Shown here one piece after another: positions 15,697 through 24,807 of a stretch of 64,000 nucleotides of DNA. The stretch is taken from the NCBI GenBank assembly GCA_947624985.1, contig CANQMO010000010.1:27402-91401 (forward strand), in the 5' to 3' direction. This DNA comes from an uncultured Oscillospiraceae bacterium (GTDB taxonomy: Bacteria > Bacillota > Clostridia > Oscillospirales > Oscillospiraceae). How positions within the stretch are numbered: the stretch's first letter is position 1; the number at the start of each line of letters is the position of its first letter. The translations under genes and the position numbers were made by a program. Under the pieces are notes generated by a model. The model searched no databases and was not told the origin of the DNA. It was given only the letters and a program-made list of their open reading frames with translations.

Positions 15697-17616
15697 ATGC
15701 GCACGATCGTGGAAAAACGATGGGTCAGGCTGTTGGCGCTGGCCCTTTTTTTCCTTTTCTCAGCCGGAGCGGCGGTAAGTATTAAGCTGTATAGCTACGC
15801 GCTGGAGGACGGGTGGTACAGCAAGGAGGATTATACCTTTGCCGACACCCGCATGGCCAATAACTATGTGATGGACGCGCTGCGCTTTGTGGCGCAGAAT
15901 CTGAAATGGCTGGGCGAGCCTTCAAACGACTCACTGGGCGGCTATGGGGGCGACGCCTTCTCCTATGTGATAGAGGATATGGACACCGGGAAGGTATTTG
16001 CCGACACCAGGACCGACGCTTCGCAGTTCGTAACGGACTACGGAGAACCCGTCTATGTGGAGGACTGCGATCAGGTCTTTAAGCTGTCAGGCTATGTGGA
16101 TCTGCCCGTCCAGCCGTATGGCGGCTGTTACCGGGAGTACTACCTTTTCAGCTACCTACATCCTCTGAGCCGTGGCTTTTTGCCGGCCGGCGTGGTATCG
16201 GTGCTGCTGGCGGCGGCGCTTTTTGCCTTTGCCGTATTCGGCGCCATACGGATGGGGAGGAAGGGGACCCTTACTGCGCTGGGAAAGCTGCCGTTCGACG
16301 GCGCGGTGGCGGGATTATATGTGATGGCGCTGCTGCTTATCCCGTTCCTGTATGACTGCGTAGGCTTCAATCTGCGCATAGCCATTCTGCAGATGGGCTT
16401 TACAGAAGAGTGGATGCACAGCCTTTTTACGCTGTGGGTATTCTGTCTGCTGACGCTCATCCTTCTCAACCAGCTTGCGGCGGGGGCTTTCACCGGCCGC
16501 CTCCTTCTGTGCAGGTGGTTGCGGGAAAGAACGCTGAAGGTGCTTGCCATCGCCGCTTATGCCGTGCATTTTTTCCTGATACTGCTGTTGCTGTTGTCTT
16601 TCAGCGGATACTACGGCCTTTCCGATCTTATCATGCAGATCGTGCCGGTCAGACCGGACCAGATAACGCTGTTCCTGGCTCTGTTCGACTGTCTGCTGCT
16701 GCCCTGTTTTATCCAGTGGAACAGGGAAGAGGCCCGTATCCGCAGAGCCTCCGGCGCGCTGGCTTCGGGCGATCTGACCTATAAGGTGAACGCCGAGCGG
16801 CTACATTTGGTCTGGCGCGATCTGGGGCGGGACCTGAACAGTATCGGCGACGGGATGACGGCGGCGGTAGAGGAACGGCTCCGCAGCGAGCGCATGAAAA
16901 CGGAGCTCATCACCAACGTGAGCCACGACCTGAAAACGCCCCTGACCTCCATCATCAACTACATTGAGCTATTGAAAGAGGAGGGGCTGCCGGAGCAGAC
17001 CAGGCGTGAGTATCTGGACGTGCTGGACCGGCAGAGCGCCAAGCTCAAAAAGCTGACCGAGGACGTGATCGAGGCTTCCAAGGCCGCCAGCGGCGTCATG
17101 GCTGTCAACGCCGAGCTTTTCAATATCAACGAGCTTTTGGAGCAGTCGGTGGGGGAGTACAGCGAGCGGCTGAAGGAGGCGGGGATCCAGCCGGTGATAC
17201 ACACGCCGGAGACGGAGACATATATCATGGCGGACGCCAGACTTCTTGGCCGGGTAATGGACAACTTTATCACCAACATCATCAAGTACGCCCAGCCGGG
17301 GACCAGAGCGTATTTTGACCTGGTCACGGGGGACGGCAAGACCGTCATCGCCGTAAAGAACACCTCCCGGGCGCCGCTGGATATACCGGCTGACGAGCTG
17401 ATGGAGCGCTTCGTCCGGGGCGACAGCTCCCGCAGCACGGAGGGGAGCGGTCTGGGCCTTTCCATAGCCCGGAGCCTGACCGAGCTCATGGGCGGCCAGA
17501 TGGCGCTCACTTTGGACGGGGACCTGTTCAAGGCGGAGGTGTCGTTCCCGTCCGCGGACGGGGAAACGGCCCCCGGCGCCGTTCATGCCGCCGTGGCGGC
17601 GGTGGATGCGATATGA
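15697..17616 (+). CDS. Multi-pass membrane sensor histidine kinase
   Basis: A 639-aa kinase. It has an N-terminal membrane segment (about 9-27), an extracytoplasmic loop of about 130 residues, then roughly five hydrophobic segments between about 160 and 340, a short HAMP-like linker (ASGDLTYKVNAERL), the H-box VSHDLKTPLTSI with phosphorylated H410, and a HATPase domain with DNFITNIIKYA and GSGLGLSIA. The architecture resembles VanS-like/envelope-stress kinases with polytopic sensors. The signal is unknown. It is translationally linked to the regulator upstream (4-nt gap, GGAGGGGTGAG). A separate strong promoter for the next gene begins 2 nt after its stop. Confidence 0.92.
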   Translation: MRTIVEKRWVRLLALALFFLFSAGAAVSIKLYSYALEDGWYSKEDYTFADTRMANNYVMDALRFVAQNLKWLGEPSNDSLGGYGGDAFSYVIEDMDTGKVFADTRTDASQFVTDYGEPVYVEDCDQVFKLSGYVDLPVQPYGGCYREYYLFSYLHPLSRGFLPAGVVSVLLAAALFAFAVFGAIRMGRKGTLTALGKLPFDGAVAGLYVMALLLIPFLYDCVGFNLRIAILQMGFTEEWMHSLFTLWVFCLLTLILLNQLAAGAFTGRLLLCRWLRERTLKVLAIAAYAVHFFLILLLLLSFSGYYGLSDLIMQIVPVRPDQITLFLALFDCLLLPCFIQWNREEARIRRASGALASGDLTYKVNAERLHLVWRDLGRDLNSIGDGMTAAVEERLRSERMKTELITNVSHDLKTPLTSIINYIELLKEEGLPEQTRREYLDVLDRQSAKLKKLTEDVIEASKAASGVMAVNAELFNINELLEQSVGEYSERLKEAGIQPVIHTPETETYIMADARLLGRVMDNFITNIIKYAQPGTRAYFDLVTGDGKTVIAVKNTSRAPLDIPADELMERFVRGDSSRSTEGSGLGLSIARSLTELMGGQMALTLDGDLFKAEVSFPSADGETAPGAVHAAVAAVDAI

Positions 17617-17617
17617 C

Positions 17618-17647
17618 TTGACAGCCGGCGCCGCCAGGCGATATACT
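17618..17647 (+). promoter_or_regulatory. Promoter of the membrane glycosyltransferase gene
   Basis: Consensus TTGACA (17618-17623), 18-nt spacer, TATACT (17642-17647), starting 2 nt after the kinase stop codon. Confidence 0.75.
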
Positions 17648-17689
17648 TTTATGTACACTGATATGGACCGCCAAAACAGGGGGCAGAAG

Positions 17690-18658
17690 ATGAACACCCA
17701 AACACTTTGTATCGTGGTACCTTGCTACAATGAACAGGAAGTTTTGCCGATCACGTCAAAGCTGTTTCTGGAGGAACTGACGCACCTGATCCGGTGCGGA
17801 AAGGTAGGCGAGGGGAGCCGTATCCTGTTCGTCAACGACGGCAGCGGCGACAGCACCTGGGACATCATCTCCCAGCTCGCCAGGCAGGACGAGCACTTTA
17901 TCGGCATATCCCAAAGCCGCAACCGGGGCCACCAGAACGCGGTGCTTGCCGGTCTTATGGAGGCCCGGGAGAAGTTTGACGTCACCATCTCCATTGACTG
18001 CGACGGACAGGACGATATCGCCGCCATGGAGGCCATGATCGACGCCTATCATGACGGCTGCGACGTGGTGTATGGCGTGCGGAGCAAGCGCGAGACGGAC
18101 ACCTTTTTCAAACGCTTCACGGCGGAGGGCTTTTATAAGCTCATGCGGCTCATGGGGGCGGAGGTGGTTTTCAATCACGCGGACTACCGGCTCATATCCT
18201 CCCGGGTGCTGCAGGAGTTCTCCAAATTCCATGAGGTGAATCTGTTCCTGCGGGGTCTTATCCCGCTGGTGGGATTCAAGAGCACCTGCGTCTATTATGA
18301 GCGCCACGAGCGGATGGCCGGCAGTTCTCACTATCCGCTGAAAAAAATGCTGGGCTTCGCGTTCGACGGTATCACGAGCCTGAGCGTCAAGCCCCTACAG
18401 CTCATCTTCTTCTTTGGCTGCTTCGTGGCGTTCCTGAGCTTTATCGGCATCATCTGGGCCGTGGCCGCCTATTTCATGGGCAAGGCGGTGGCCGGCTGGG
18501 CCAGTATGATCTGTATCCTCTGCTTTTTCAGCGGCATACAGCTTATCTGCGTGGGCGTGCTGGGGGAATATATCGGCAAGATCTATCTGGAGACGAAGGC
18601 CAGGCCCCGGTATATCATCAGCGCCCGGACCTGGGAGGAAGAGGACAGCCACAGCTGA
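17690..18658 (+). CDS. Family 2 glycosyltransferase, DPM1/GtrB-like
   Basis: A 322-aa enzyme that probably transfers a sugar from a nucleotide donor to polyprenyl phosphate at the inner membrane face. The GT-A domain starts CIVVPCYNEQEVLP and has the motifs VNDGSGDST (about 46-54) and the metal-binding SIDCDGQDD (about 102-110). Two C-terminal membrane segments follow (about 245-270 and 280-303), as in GtrB. ATG 17690 is preceded by AGGGGGC; an open extension to 17585 overlaps the kinase gene and its promoter and is rejected. It lies just downstream of the two-component system but has its own promoter. Confidence 0.9.
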   Translation: MNTQTLCIVVPCYNEQEVLPITSKLFLEELTHLIRCGKVGEGSRILFVNDGSGDSTWDIISQLARQDEHFIGISQSRNRGHQNAVLAGLMEAREKFDVTISIDCDGQDDIAAMEAMIDAYHDGCDVVYGVRSKRETDTFFKRFTAEGFYKLMRLMGAEVVFNHADYRLISSRVLQEFSKFHEVNLFLRGLIPLVGFKSTCVYYERHERMAGSSHYPLKKMLGFAFDGITSLSVKPLQLIFFFGCFVAFLSFIGIIWAVAAYFMGKAVAGWASMICILCFFSGIQLICVGVLGEYIGKIYLETKARPRYIISARTWEEEDSHS

Positions 18659-18673
18659 CCCGATATATCATCA

Positions 18674-18704
18674 GACCCACTGCCTTTTGAGCAGTGGGTC
18701 TTTT
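18674..18704. terminator. Intrinsic terminator between converging genes
   Basis: A perfect 10-bp stem, GACCCACTGC (18674-18683) with GCAGTGGGTC (18691-18700), then TTTT on the + strand. It separates the glycosyltransferase gene from converging dut. Confidence 0.88.
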
Positions 18705-18717
18705 GCTGTGTCTAGCT

Positions 18718-19128
18718 CTATTTTCCCGTGCTGCCGAAGCCGCCGGCGCCTCTGTCCGTCTCGTCCAGAGAATCCACCAGCTCAAGCGCCGGGGTCAGAA
18801 CAGGGAGGATGACCAGCTGCACCAGCTTCATGCCCGCTTCGATGGTCACGTCCTCCTTACCGTGGTTGTAGACCTTGGCCACGATGGGGCCTGTGTACCC
18901 CTCGTCGATAACGCCCTCGCAGAGCAGATTTTTCTTTACATTCAGCCCGCTTTTGCTCTTGAGCATACCCACCGTGTGCTCCGGCAGCGAGACGTGTACC
19001 CCCGTGTCAAAGACGCCGCTGCCACCGGCGGGGATGGTGACGGTATCTCTGGCGTAAAGGTCCAGGCCCGCGTCGGCGGCGTGGGCACGGGTGGGCACAT
19101 ATGCGCCGGGGTCAAGAGTTACTTTCAT
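18718..19128 (-). CDS. dut: dUTP diphosphatase
   Basis: A 136-aa trimeric dUTPase that converts dUTP to dUMP and keeps uracil out of DNA. All five motifs are recognisable: ADAGLDLYA, KSKSGLNVKKN, EGVIDEGYTGPI, GMKLVQLVILP, and the glycine-rich C-terminal RGAGGFGSTGK. ATG 19128 is chosen because GGAGG lies 9 nt upstream and the product then starts with the family-typical MKVTLDPG. The start lies within the last codons of the DHHW gene (17-nt overlap), so it is the last gene of a four-gene minus-strand unit beginning with xer. Confidence 0.94.
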   Translation of the reverse strand: MKVTLDPGAYVPTRAHAADAGLDLYARDTVTIPAGGSGVFDTGVHVSLPEHTVGMLKSKSGLNVKKNLLCEGVIDEGYTGPIVAKVYNHGKEDVTIEAGMKLVQLVILPVLTPALELVDSLDETDRGAGGFGSTGK

Positions 19129-20269
19129 CGTTCGTATCCTCCGCAAAGAAGATAGGCCGCAGCAGCGCCAGATTCCGGTCTGTGGAGAAGTTGCTGACGC
19201 TGTACAGCACCAGTATCATATCAAAGCCGTTCTCGTCCGCATACCGGGCAAGAGAATCCTTGTAGTACCGCAGGTCCACCAGGTCGATCCGGGAGAAGTT
19301 CGCCGTCAGGAAGGGGACAAGGCTGTCCGTGTAGGAGTCCCGCACGATCAGGACGGACGGGCCGTCATGACCGGTGTCCACGCGCAGCAGGGAGGTGTTG
19401 CCCCCCAGGAACATGGAGTACTTGTCCTTGACCTGCAAAAAAGAGGTGTCATACATGGGCTCTGTGGCGGGCTCAGGCGAGCCGTAGTCCGTCAGGGTGA
19501 CCGTCCCGTCGTCCGGCACGAAGGTCTCCATCACATCGGGCCTGACCCACGAGAAACCGGAGGAGGAATATGTGGTGCCATAAAAGGCGTCGGAGACCAC
19601 CTGACGGTCGTAGGAGGCAAGGTCCGGGGCAGGGAAGCCCCAGGCACCGCACAGCGCCTGATAGGCGTAGAACGCGCCCAGGCTGGTCCAGTGATGGTCC
19701 GTGCGGTAGAAAATATACTCGTCCGCGTGCTGCCGCAGGGCGGCGGCTATGTCGATGTTGACGGCCTGACTGCGGCCATAAGCCCGGTCAATGACGGCCT
19801 GCTGGCTGTCGGTGGGGGCGTTGTCCGGCAGGAGATAGGACTGGACGTCGCCGGCGCCGGGGATAAGGCCGAAATAGATGGGCGTTTCGCTGTACGCCGC
19901 CCAGGCGTTCAGCGCGTCGATGTTGCCGTCCACGGTCTCACCGGCGGGGGCTTCAAAGTCCGTGATGAGCACGCCGTCGCCGCAGTAGTAAACGCCGTTG
20001 TTCTCCTTTTTGCCGCTGAGAAGCTCACAGCGGGCTTTCAGCGCCGTCCAGGCGTCCCGGAAGGGGAACTGGTCGGTGGTATAGCTCTCGAAATCCGCCG
20101 TGAACGATCCCTCGGCCAGGGCGGTGAGGGAGAACTCCGGCAACCGCTGCAAATAGCGATTTTCCTGTTGGGAAAATTCTACGTCCGGCAGCACCGGCAG
20201 CAGGATAAAGAACAGCCCGATAAAACCGAGGAACACCGCGACGGTGACGATCTTTGCCAGTCGATTCAT
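19112..20269 (-). CDS. DHHW family protein (AlgJ/AlgX-like, polysaccharide acetylation partner)
   Basis: A 385-aa exported protein: an N-terminal hydrophobic segment (about residues 8-28) followed by a long extracytoplasmic domain containing the family hallmark RTDHHWTSLGAF (about residues 190-202). DHHW proteins are SGNH-hydrolase-like partners of MBOAT acyltransferases in surface-polymer O-acetylation; the MBOAT gene lies directly upstream (9-nt gap). ATG 20269 has GAGG 7 nt upstream; an in-frame GTG at 20275 is the alternative. Substrate polymer is not apparent. Confidence 0.88.
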   Translation of the reverse strand: MNRLAKIVTVAVFLGFIGLFFILLPVLPDVEFSQQENRYLQRLPEFSLTALAEGSFTADFESYTTDQFPFRDAWTALKARCELLSGKKENNGVYYCGDGVLITDFEAPAGETVDGNIDALNAWAAYSETPIYFGLIPGAGDVQSYLLPDNAPTDSQQAVIDRAYGRSQAVNIDIAAALRQHADEYIFYRTDHHWTSLGAFYAYQALCGAWGFPAPDLASYDRQVVSDAFYGTTYSSSGFSWVRPDVMETFVPDDGTVTLTDYGSPEPATEPMYDTSFLQVKDKYSMFLGGNTSLLRVDTGHDGPSVLIVRDSYTDSLVPFLTANFSRIDLVDLRYYKDSLARYADENGFDMILVLYSVSNFSTDRNLALLRPIFFAEDTNDESNS

Positions 20270-20278
20270 AGGCACACC

Positions 20279-21676
20279 TCAAAAACGGAAGTAGAGGAAG
20301 GGGTTATAGGTGGAATCCACCAGATAGGCGGTGGAGACGGTCAGCACCAGCAGGACCAGCACCGGCACGGCCACGGACCGGAGCTTTTCCGGCAGTCTTG
20401 CGAACAGCGCCCTGCCCGCCGGCAGACTGGCAAAGCAGGCCGCCAGCAGCACCGGTCCGAAGCCCGCAAGATAGTACAGGTCCGTACCGCCGCAGAGCCC
20501 TGCCTCGCCGAAGCCGTACATGGCCTTGAAAAACACCATCGTCTGGGCCACGCTGGTCTGCTGGAAGATGACCCAGCCGGAGATCGCTACCGCCAGCGTG
20601 TACAGATGACCCACGAAGTGGGGGAGCTTATCCAGCCAGCGCAGCAAAAATACCTTCTCCAGGATCAGGAAAAAGGCGTAATAAAGCCCCCAGAACAGGA
20701 ACGTCCAGCTGGCCCCGTGCCAAAGGCCCGTCAGGGCCCAGACGATCAGAAGATTGAGAAGCTGCCGTTTGAGCCCTTTCCGGCTGCCGCCCAGGGGGAT
20801 GTACACATAGTCCCGAAACCAGGTGCTCAGGCTGATGTGCCACCGCCGCCAGAACTCCGTGACGGTCCGGGAGATGTAGGGGTAGTTAAAGTTTTCCAGA
20901 AACTCGAACCCCAGCATTTTGCCCAGGCCGATGGCCATGTCGGAGTAGCCGGAAAAGTCAAAGTATATTTGCAGGGAAAAGGCGATGGCCGCCATCCAGG
21001 CGCCCACGAAGGTCAGGTCCGCCGCCCCGGTCCCGGCGTAGGCATCCCAGAGCATTCCCACGTTGTTGGCGATGAGGACCTTTTTTCCCAGACCCACGAT
21101 GAACCGCTGCACGCCGGCGGCGAACTTGTCCAGATCCTCATGCCGCTCGTCAAGCTGCTCCGCGATATCCTTGTAGCGGACGATGGGGCCCGCGATCAGC
21201 TGGGGGAACAGAGCCACGAAGGTGCCGAACTTGATAAAGTTCTTCTGCACATAGCCGTCGCCCCGGTAAACGTCGATGGGATAGCTCATGGTCTGGAAGG
21301 TATAGAAGGATATGCCGATGGGCAGCGTCAGCCCCAGGGTGGGGATGGTCACGCCGGGGATCAGGCTCAGGGTCTCCGCCACCAGGTCGAAGTACTTGAA
21401 GAAGAAAAGCATGGCCAGGTTGACGACCGTATTTATAATGAGTACCAGCTTGGCCTTTTTGCGCTCCGCCGCGTACCTGCCGATAAGAAGCCCGCTCACA
21501 TAGTTGACGCAGATGGAGAAGATCATCAGAAAGATATAGACCGGCTCGCCCCAGCCGTAAAACACCAGATTCACGGCAAAAAGCCACACATTGCGCCAGC
21601 GGGAGGGGACGATGTAATAGACAGCCAGCACGATGGGCAGGTAGATGAACATGAAAAGAATGCTGGAAAAGACCAT
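20279..21676 (-). CDS. MBOAT family membrane O-acyltransferase (AlgI/DltB-like)
   Basis: A 465-aa polytopic membrane protein with about ten hydrophobic segments and the MBOAT core, including the re-entrant region with SFYTFQTMSYPIDVYRG and the catalytic-histidine segment LTGLWHGASWTFLFWG (near residue 320). These enzymes pass acyl groups across the membrane for transfer onto cell-surface polymers. The following DHHW gene is the expected partner, so the pair forms an acetylation cassette. The gene begins 6 nt after the xer stop codon. The long open frame on the opposite strand is an artefact of GC-rich codons. Confidence 0.93.
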   Translation of the reverse strand: MVFSSILFMFIYLPIVLAVYYIVPSRWRNVWLFAVNLVFYGWGEPVYIFLMIFSICVNYVSGLLIGRYAAERKKAKLVLIINTVVNLAMLFFFKYFDLVAETLSLIPGVTIPTLGLTLPIGISFYTFQTMSYPIDVYRGDGYVQKNFIKFGTFVALFPQLIAGPIVRYKDIAEQLDERHEDLDKFAAGVQRFIVGLGKKVLIANNVGMLWDAYAGTGAADLTFVGAWMAAIAFSLQIYFDFSGYSDMAIGLGKMLGFEFLENFNYPYISRTVTEFWRRWHISLSTWFRDYVYIPLGGSRKGLKRQLLNLLIVWALTGLWHGASWTFLFWGLYYAFFLILEKVFLLRWLDKLPHFVGHLYTLAVAISGWVIFQQTSVAQTMVFFKAMYGFGEAGLCGGTDLYYLAGFGPVLLAACFASLPAGRALFARLPEKLRSVAVPVLVLLVLTVSTAYLVDSTYNPFLYFRF

Positions 21677-21682
21677 GCTCGT

Positions 21683-22663
21683 TTAATCCTCCGAATCGTC
21701 TTGTCCGGGCGTAAAGCCGGCCAGGGGATTGGCGGCGGCGGCTTTTTTCAACTCGGCGTTCGCGATGTGGGTATATATCTGGGTGGTGTTGAGGCTCTCA
21801 TGTCCCAGGACCTCCTGGAGCGTGCGCACGTCCACGCCGTTTTGCAGCATCAGTGTGGCCGCCGTGTGGCGCAGCTTGTGGGGGGAGATATTGCCCGCGT
21901 CCAGACCGGCCTTCAGGAGCGTCTTGTGGACCATGACCTGGATGGAGTCCACGCTCATGCGCTGGCGGCGGTTGGAGAGGAACACGGCCTTTTTGTCCGC
22001 CGTCGGGATATCCTTGCGCACGGCCAGCCAGGCGTTCAGCGCCTCGATACAGGCGTCGTTCAGATAGACGATCCGCTCCTTGCTGCCCTTGCCGTGGATG
22101 AGCAGGCTATCCTGCCGGATATCCGACAGGTTCAGGCCCACCATCTCCGAGATACGCAGGCCGCAGTTCAAAAAAAGACACAGAATGCAGTAATCACGCT
22201 CTTTGTTTTTCCCATCCACCGCCATCAGCAGCCGACGGCTCTCCTCCAGCGTCAGATAGTGGGGGAGGGTCTTTTGCAGCTTGGGGGTGTCCAGATCCCG
22301 GACCGGGTCTTCGGTAAGCTGCTTCGTCTTGACGGTGAGGTACCGGTAAAACCCCTTCAGACTTGTGATCATCCGGGCCCGCGAGGCGGCGTTCAGCTCC
22401 CGGTCCCTGGACAGATACGCCAGAAAGTCATAGACCTCCGCCAGCGTGACCGCCCCGTAAAAGTCAAGATCGGCAGAGCGTATATCCACGTCCTCCAGCG
22501 GCGTATCACGGGGGACGAGGCCCCGCGCCACATAAAGATACCGCGTGAAGGTCCGCAGATCCATAAAATACGAATCCACGGTCTTTTTTGACTGCCCTTT
22601 GATGGTGTCATGGTATACGAGAAACTCCCGCAGCACCTGAGACGCCTCATTTTGATAACTCAT
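21683..22663 (-). CDS. Tyrosine recombinase, XerC/XerD-like
   Basis: A 326-aa site-specific recombinase with an N-terminal SAM-like core-binding domain and a C-terminal catalytic domain. All six catalytic residues are visible: Arg in CGLRISEM, Lys in GKGSKER, His and Arg in HKLRHTAA, His in LGHESLNTT and the nucleophile Tyr in TQIYTH. ATG 22663 follows GGGGGT by about 7 nt; an ATG 18 nt further up lacks a site. With no integrated element next to it and a housekeeping context, a chromosome-dimer-resolution role is likely, but it could be a paralogue of the main Xer protein. Confidence 0.9.
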   Translation of the reverse strand: MSYQNEASQVLREFLVYHDTIKGQSKKTVDSYFMDLRTFTRYLYVARGLVPRDTPLEDVDIRSADLDFYGAVTLAEVYDFLAYLSRDRELNAASRARMITSLKGFYRYLTVKTKQLTEDPVRDLDTPKLQKTLPHYLTLEESRRLLMAVDGKNKERDYCILCLFLNCGLRISEMVGLNLSDIRQDSLLIHGKGSKERIVYLNDACIEALNAWLAVRKDIPTADKKAVFLSNRRQRMSVDSIQVMVHKTLLKAGLDAGNISPHKLRHTAATLMLQNGVDVRTLQEVLGHESLNTTQIYTHIANAELKKAAAANPLAGFTPGQDDSED

Positions 22664-22686
22664 GGAAAAGACCCCCAACATCTTGT

Positions 22687-22715
22687 ACTATAGCAGAGCA
22701 GAGGAAGCTTGTCCA
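22687..22715 (-). promoter_or_regulatory. Promoter of the xer-MBOAT-DHHW-dut unit
   Basis: On the minus strand TGGACA (22715-22710), 17-nt spacer, TATAGT (22692-22687), 24 nt before the xer start codon. Confidence 0.65.
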
Positions 22716-22733
22716 GAGGCAAAATACACAAAT

Positions 22734-22763
22734 AATTCGGCATAATTAATATTATGCCGAATT
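22734..22763 (-). terminator. AT-rich hairpin after the DUF6873 gene
   Basis: A perfect 13-bp stem, AATTCGGCATAAT (22734-22746) with ATTATGCCGAATT (22751-22763), 4-nt loop, beginning at the stop codon. The T tract downstream on the minus strand is interrupted, so efficiency is uncertain. Confidence 0.65.
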
Positions 22764-23461
22764 TAGGGGAGGGCCAAAGCCCCGCCGATATCGAAAATGG
22801 GGTCCCGCGTGAGAAATACGGCTTCCCGGCCGTGTTTTTTCAGAAAATCCAAAATACGTTCTTTATCCGGATGACGGTCCATCGTTCCTGTGAACGCGAT
22901 CACATTTTTGTCTAGCATAAATGACGCGCCGCCGATGAATCCGTGATCGTACCCATCCAGCTCGATATATCCCGGACGAATGTCCAGCACGTCCAGCCCC
23001 GCGTTTTTCGAGGCTCTGGAGACGCCAGCGTCCGACGTGATGATGGAATGGTCGTCCACGTTGCACGCGGCGCATTTTGTGTAGCCCTGGGATACGGTCA
23101 CCGGGACGCCGCGCAGATGATCCGATACGGCGGGATCGATCGTCTCAGGATCGAATATGCTGTACTTGCCTGTCTCACACGCGCACAGTCCGACGTCCGC
23201 CGGATACAGGCCGCCTCTCGGTCCCACCGCTGTGTGTACCGTATATCCCATATTAGTTAAATTATTAACAATACTGGCATCCGAACAGACAGCAGGCGCC
23301 GCCACGATCTGCCGTCCGGAGACGAACGCCAGCAGGTCCGCATGGCCGGCCAGTCTCGGGTCCAGCGCCGGATCGTCAGGCAGCCAGATGACGTCGGCCC
23401 CCAGGGCCGCGAGGGGCCGTGCCAATTTATCCTTATACCTCTTCCCTGCCAGCAGCCTCAC
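22763..23461 (-). CDS. DUF6873 family protein with guanidino-modifying-enzyme-like fold
   Basis: A 232-aa protein that I match to the DUF6873 'GME fold' family seen in Clostridia. Recognisable blocks are VGPRGGLYPADVGLCA, QGYTKCAACNVDD and GFIGGASFMLD; the Cys-Ala-Ala-Cys and the Asp/His-rich pieces suggest a possible active site, but no reaction is known. I start it at GTG 23461, which overlaps the radA stop (GTGA) and gives an N terminus MRLLAGKRYKDKL; longer readings run into radA. It is the last gene of a cwlD-radA-DUF6873 unit, and all three overlap. Confidence 0.72.
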   Translation of the reverse strand: MRLLAGKRYKDKLARPLAALGADVIWLPDDPALDPRLAGHADLLAFVSGRQIVAAPAVCSDASIVNNLTNMGYTVHTAVGPRGGLYPADVGLCACETGKYSIFDPETIDPAVSDHLRGVPVTVSQGYTKCAACNVDDHSIITSDAGVSRASKNAGLDVLDIRPGYIELDGYDHGFIGGASFMLDKNVIAFTGTMDRHPDKERILDFLKKHGREAVFLTRDPIFDIGGALALP

Positions 23462-24807
23462 AGCGTCTTTTCCACCGCTTCCCGCAGTGTTTTGACATGG
23501 ATGAGCTCCAGTCCCTTTGGCGGTTTCAGTTCGCCCCGAATACGGGATGGAACGACGCATTGGGTGAATCCCAGCCGGGCGATCTCCGAAAGGCGCAGGT
23601 CCAGGGCCTGAACGCTGCGTATCTCACCGGTGAGGCCCACCTCCCCCACCGCCGCCAGCTTGTCCGGCAGGGGCGTGTCCCGAAAGCTGGACGCCACCGC
23701 CAGGCACGCCGCCAGATCGGCGGCGGGCTCGTCCAGCGTGAGGCCGCCCACCACGTTCACATAGGCGTCGCAGGTGTTCACGTTCATGCCGCCGCGTTTT
23801 TCCAGTACCGCCAGCAGCAGATAAAGCCGGTTATAGTCAAAACCATTGGAGGTGCGCCGGGGCGCGGAAAAGCCCGTAGGCGTCACCAGCGCCTGCACCT
23901 CCGCGAGAATGGGGCGGCTGCCCTCCATCACGCAGGCCACGCAGGTGCCGGGCACGCCCACCGGCCTGCCGGCCAGCATGACCTCGGAGGGATTGGGCAC
24001 CTCCCGCAGTCCCTCCCGGCGCATTTCAAACACGCCTATCTCATTGGTGGATCCGAAACGGTTCTTCTCCGCCCGCAGGATGCGGTAGCTGAGAGAGCCG
24101 TCCCCCTCAAAGTACAGCACGCAGTCCACCATGTGCTCCAGCACCTTGGGCCCGGCAATGGCGCCCTCTTTGTTCACATGGCCCACCACGAAGGCGGTGA
24201 AGCCGCCGGTCTTGGCAAGCTGCATGATCTCCATGGCGCACTGCTTGACCTGGCCCACGCTGCCGGGCGCGGTGGTCATGCCCGGGTCATACACGGTCTG
24301 GATGGAGTCGATGATGACGATATCCGGGCCGAGCTCCTCAATGGCGGCGATCACATCGTTGATGTCCGTGCCCGCCAGCACATGCAGATTGTCACGATCG
24401 ACGCCCAGGCGCTGCGCGCGCATTTTCAGTTGATGTTCGCTCTCCTCGCCGGTCACATAGAGAATGCTCTCGTCGGGTCCTATGCTGCCGCAGGCCTGTA
24501 GGAGCAGCGTGGATTTGCCGATACCCGGCGCGCCGCCGAAAAGAACGATGGACCCACGCACAGCCCCGCCGCCCAGCACCCGGTCCAACTCGCCGACGCC
24601 GGTGGAAAACCGCAGTTCATCTCTGTCGTCCAGCTCCGCCAGCCGTTTGGGCATGGCCCGGCGCACCGGACGGACCTTCTCCGCCGCTTTGGGTGCGGCG
24701 GGAGCCTCCACCAGCGTGTTCCAGGCCCGGCAGCTGGGGCACTGGCCCTGCCAGCGGGACGTCTCATACCCGCAGGCCGAACAGAAAAATACCGTTTTCT
24801 CTTTCAT
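23458..24807 (-). CDS. radA: DNA repair protein RadA
   Basis: A 449-aa RecA-like branch-migration ATPase used in recombinational repair. It has the N-terminal Cys4 zinc finger CSACGYETSRWQGQCPSC (about residues 9-26), Walker A GGAPGIGKSTLLLQ (near 95), the RadA signature KNRFGSTNE (near 250) and the C-terminal Lon-like domain. ATG 24807 has AGAGGAA upstream and overlaps the cwlD stop by ATGA. Length is normal. In Firmicutes radA more often sits near disA or clpC; here it is between a spore-cortex amidase gene and DUF6873. Confidence 0.96.
   Translation of the reverse strand: MKEKTVFFCSACGYETSRWQGQCPSCRAWNTLVEAPAAPKAAEKVRPVRRAMPKRLAELDDRDELRFSTGVGELDRVLGGGAVRGSIVLFGGAPGIGKSTLLLQACGSIGPDESILYVTGEESEHQLKMRAQRLGVDRDNLHVLAGTDINDVIAAIEELGPDIVIIDSIQTVYDPGMTTAPGSVGQVKQCAMEIMQLAKTGGFTAFVVGHVNKEGAIAGPKVLEHMVDCVLYFEGDGSLSYRILRAEKNRFGSTNEIGVFEMRREGLREVPNPSEVMLAGRPVGVPGTCVACVMEGSRPILAEVQALVTPTGFSAPRRTSNGFDYNRLYLLLAVLEKRGGMNVNTCDAYVNVVGGLTLDEPAADLAACLAVASSFRDTPLPDKLAAVGEVGLTGEIRSVQALDLRLSEIARLGFTQCVVPSRIRGELKPPKGLELIHVKTLREAVEKTL

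Noticed and set aside
19091..22591. A 1166-codon open frame on the plus strand
   Set aside because: It runs opposite dut, DHHW, MBOAT and xer, all of which have clear families; it is a by-product of GC-rich codon use and shows no domain.
21683..22663. Tyrosine recombinase as evidence of an integrated element at 22 kb
   Set aside because: No relaxase, phage or att-like repeats nearby; neighbours are ordinary chromosomal genes, so a Xer-type role is more likely.
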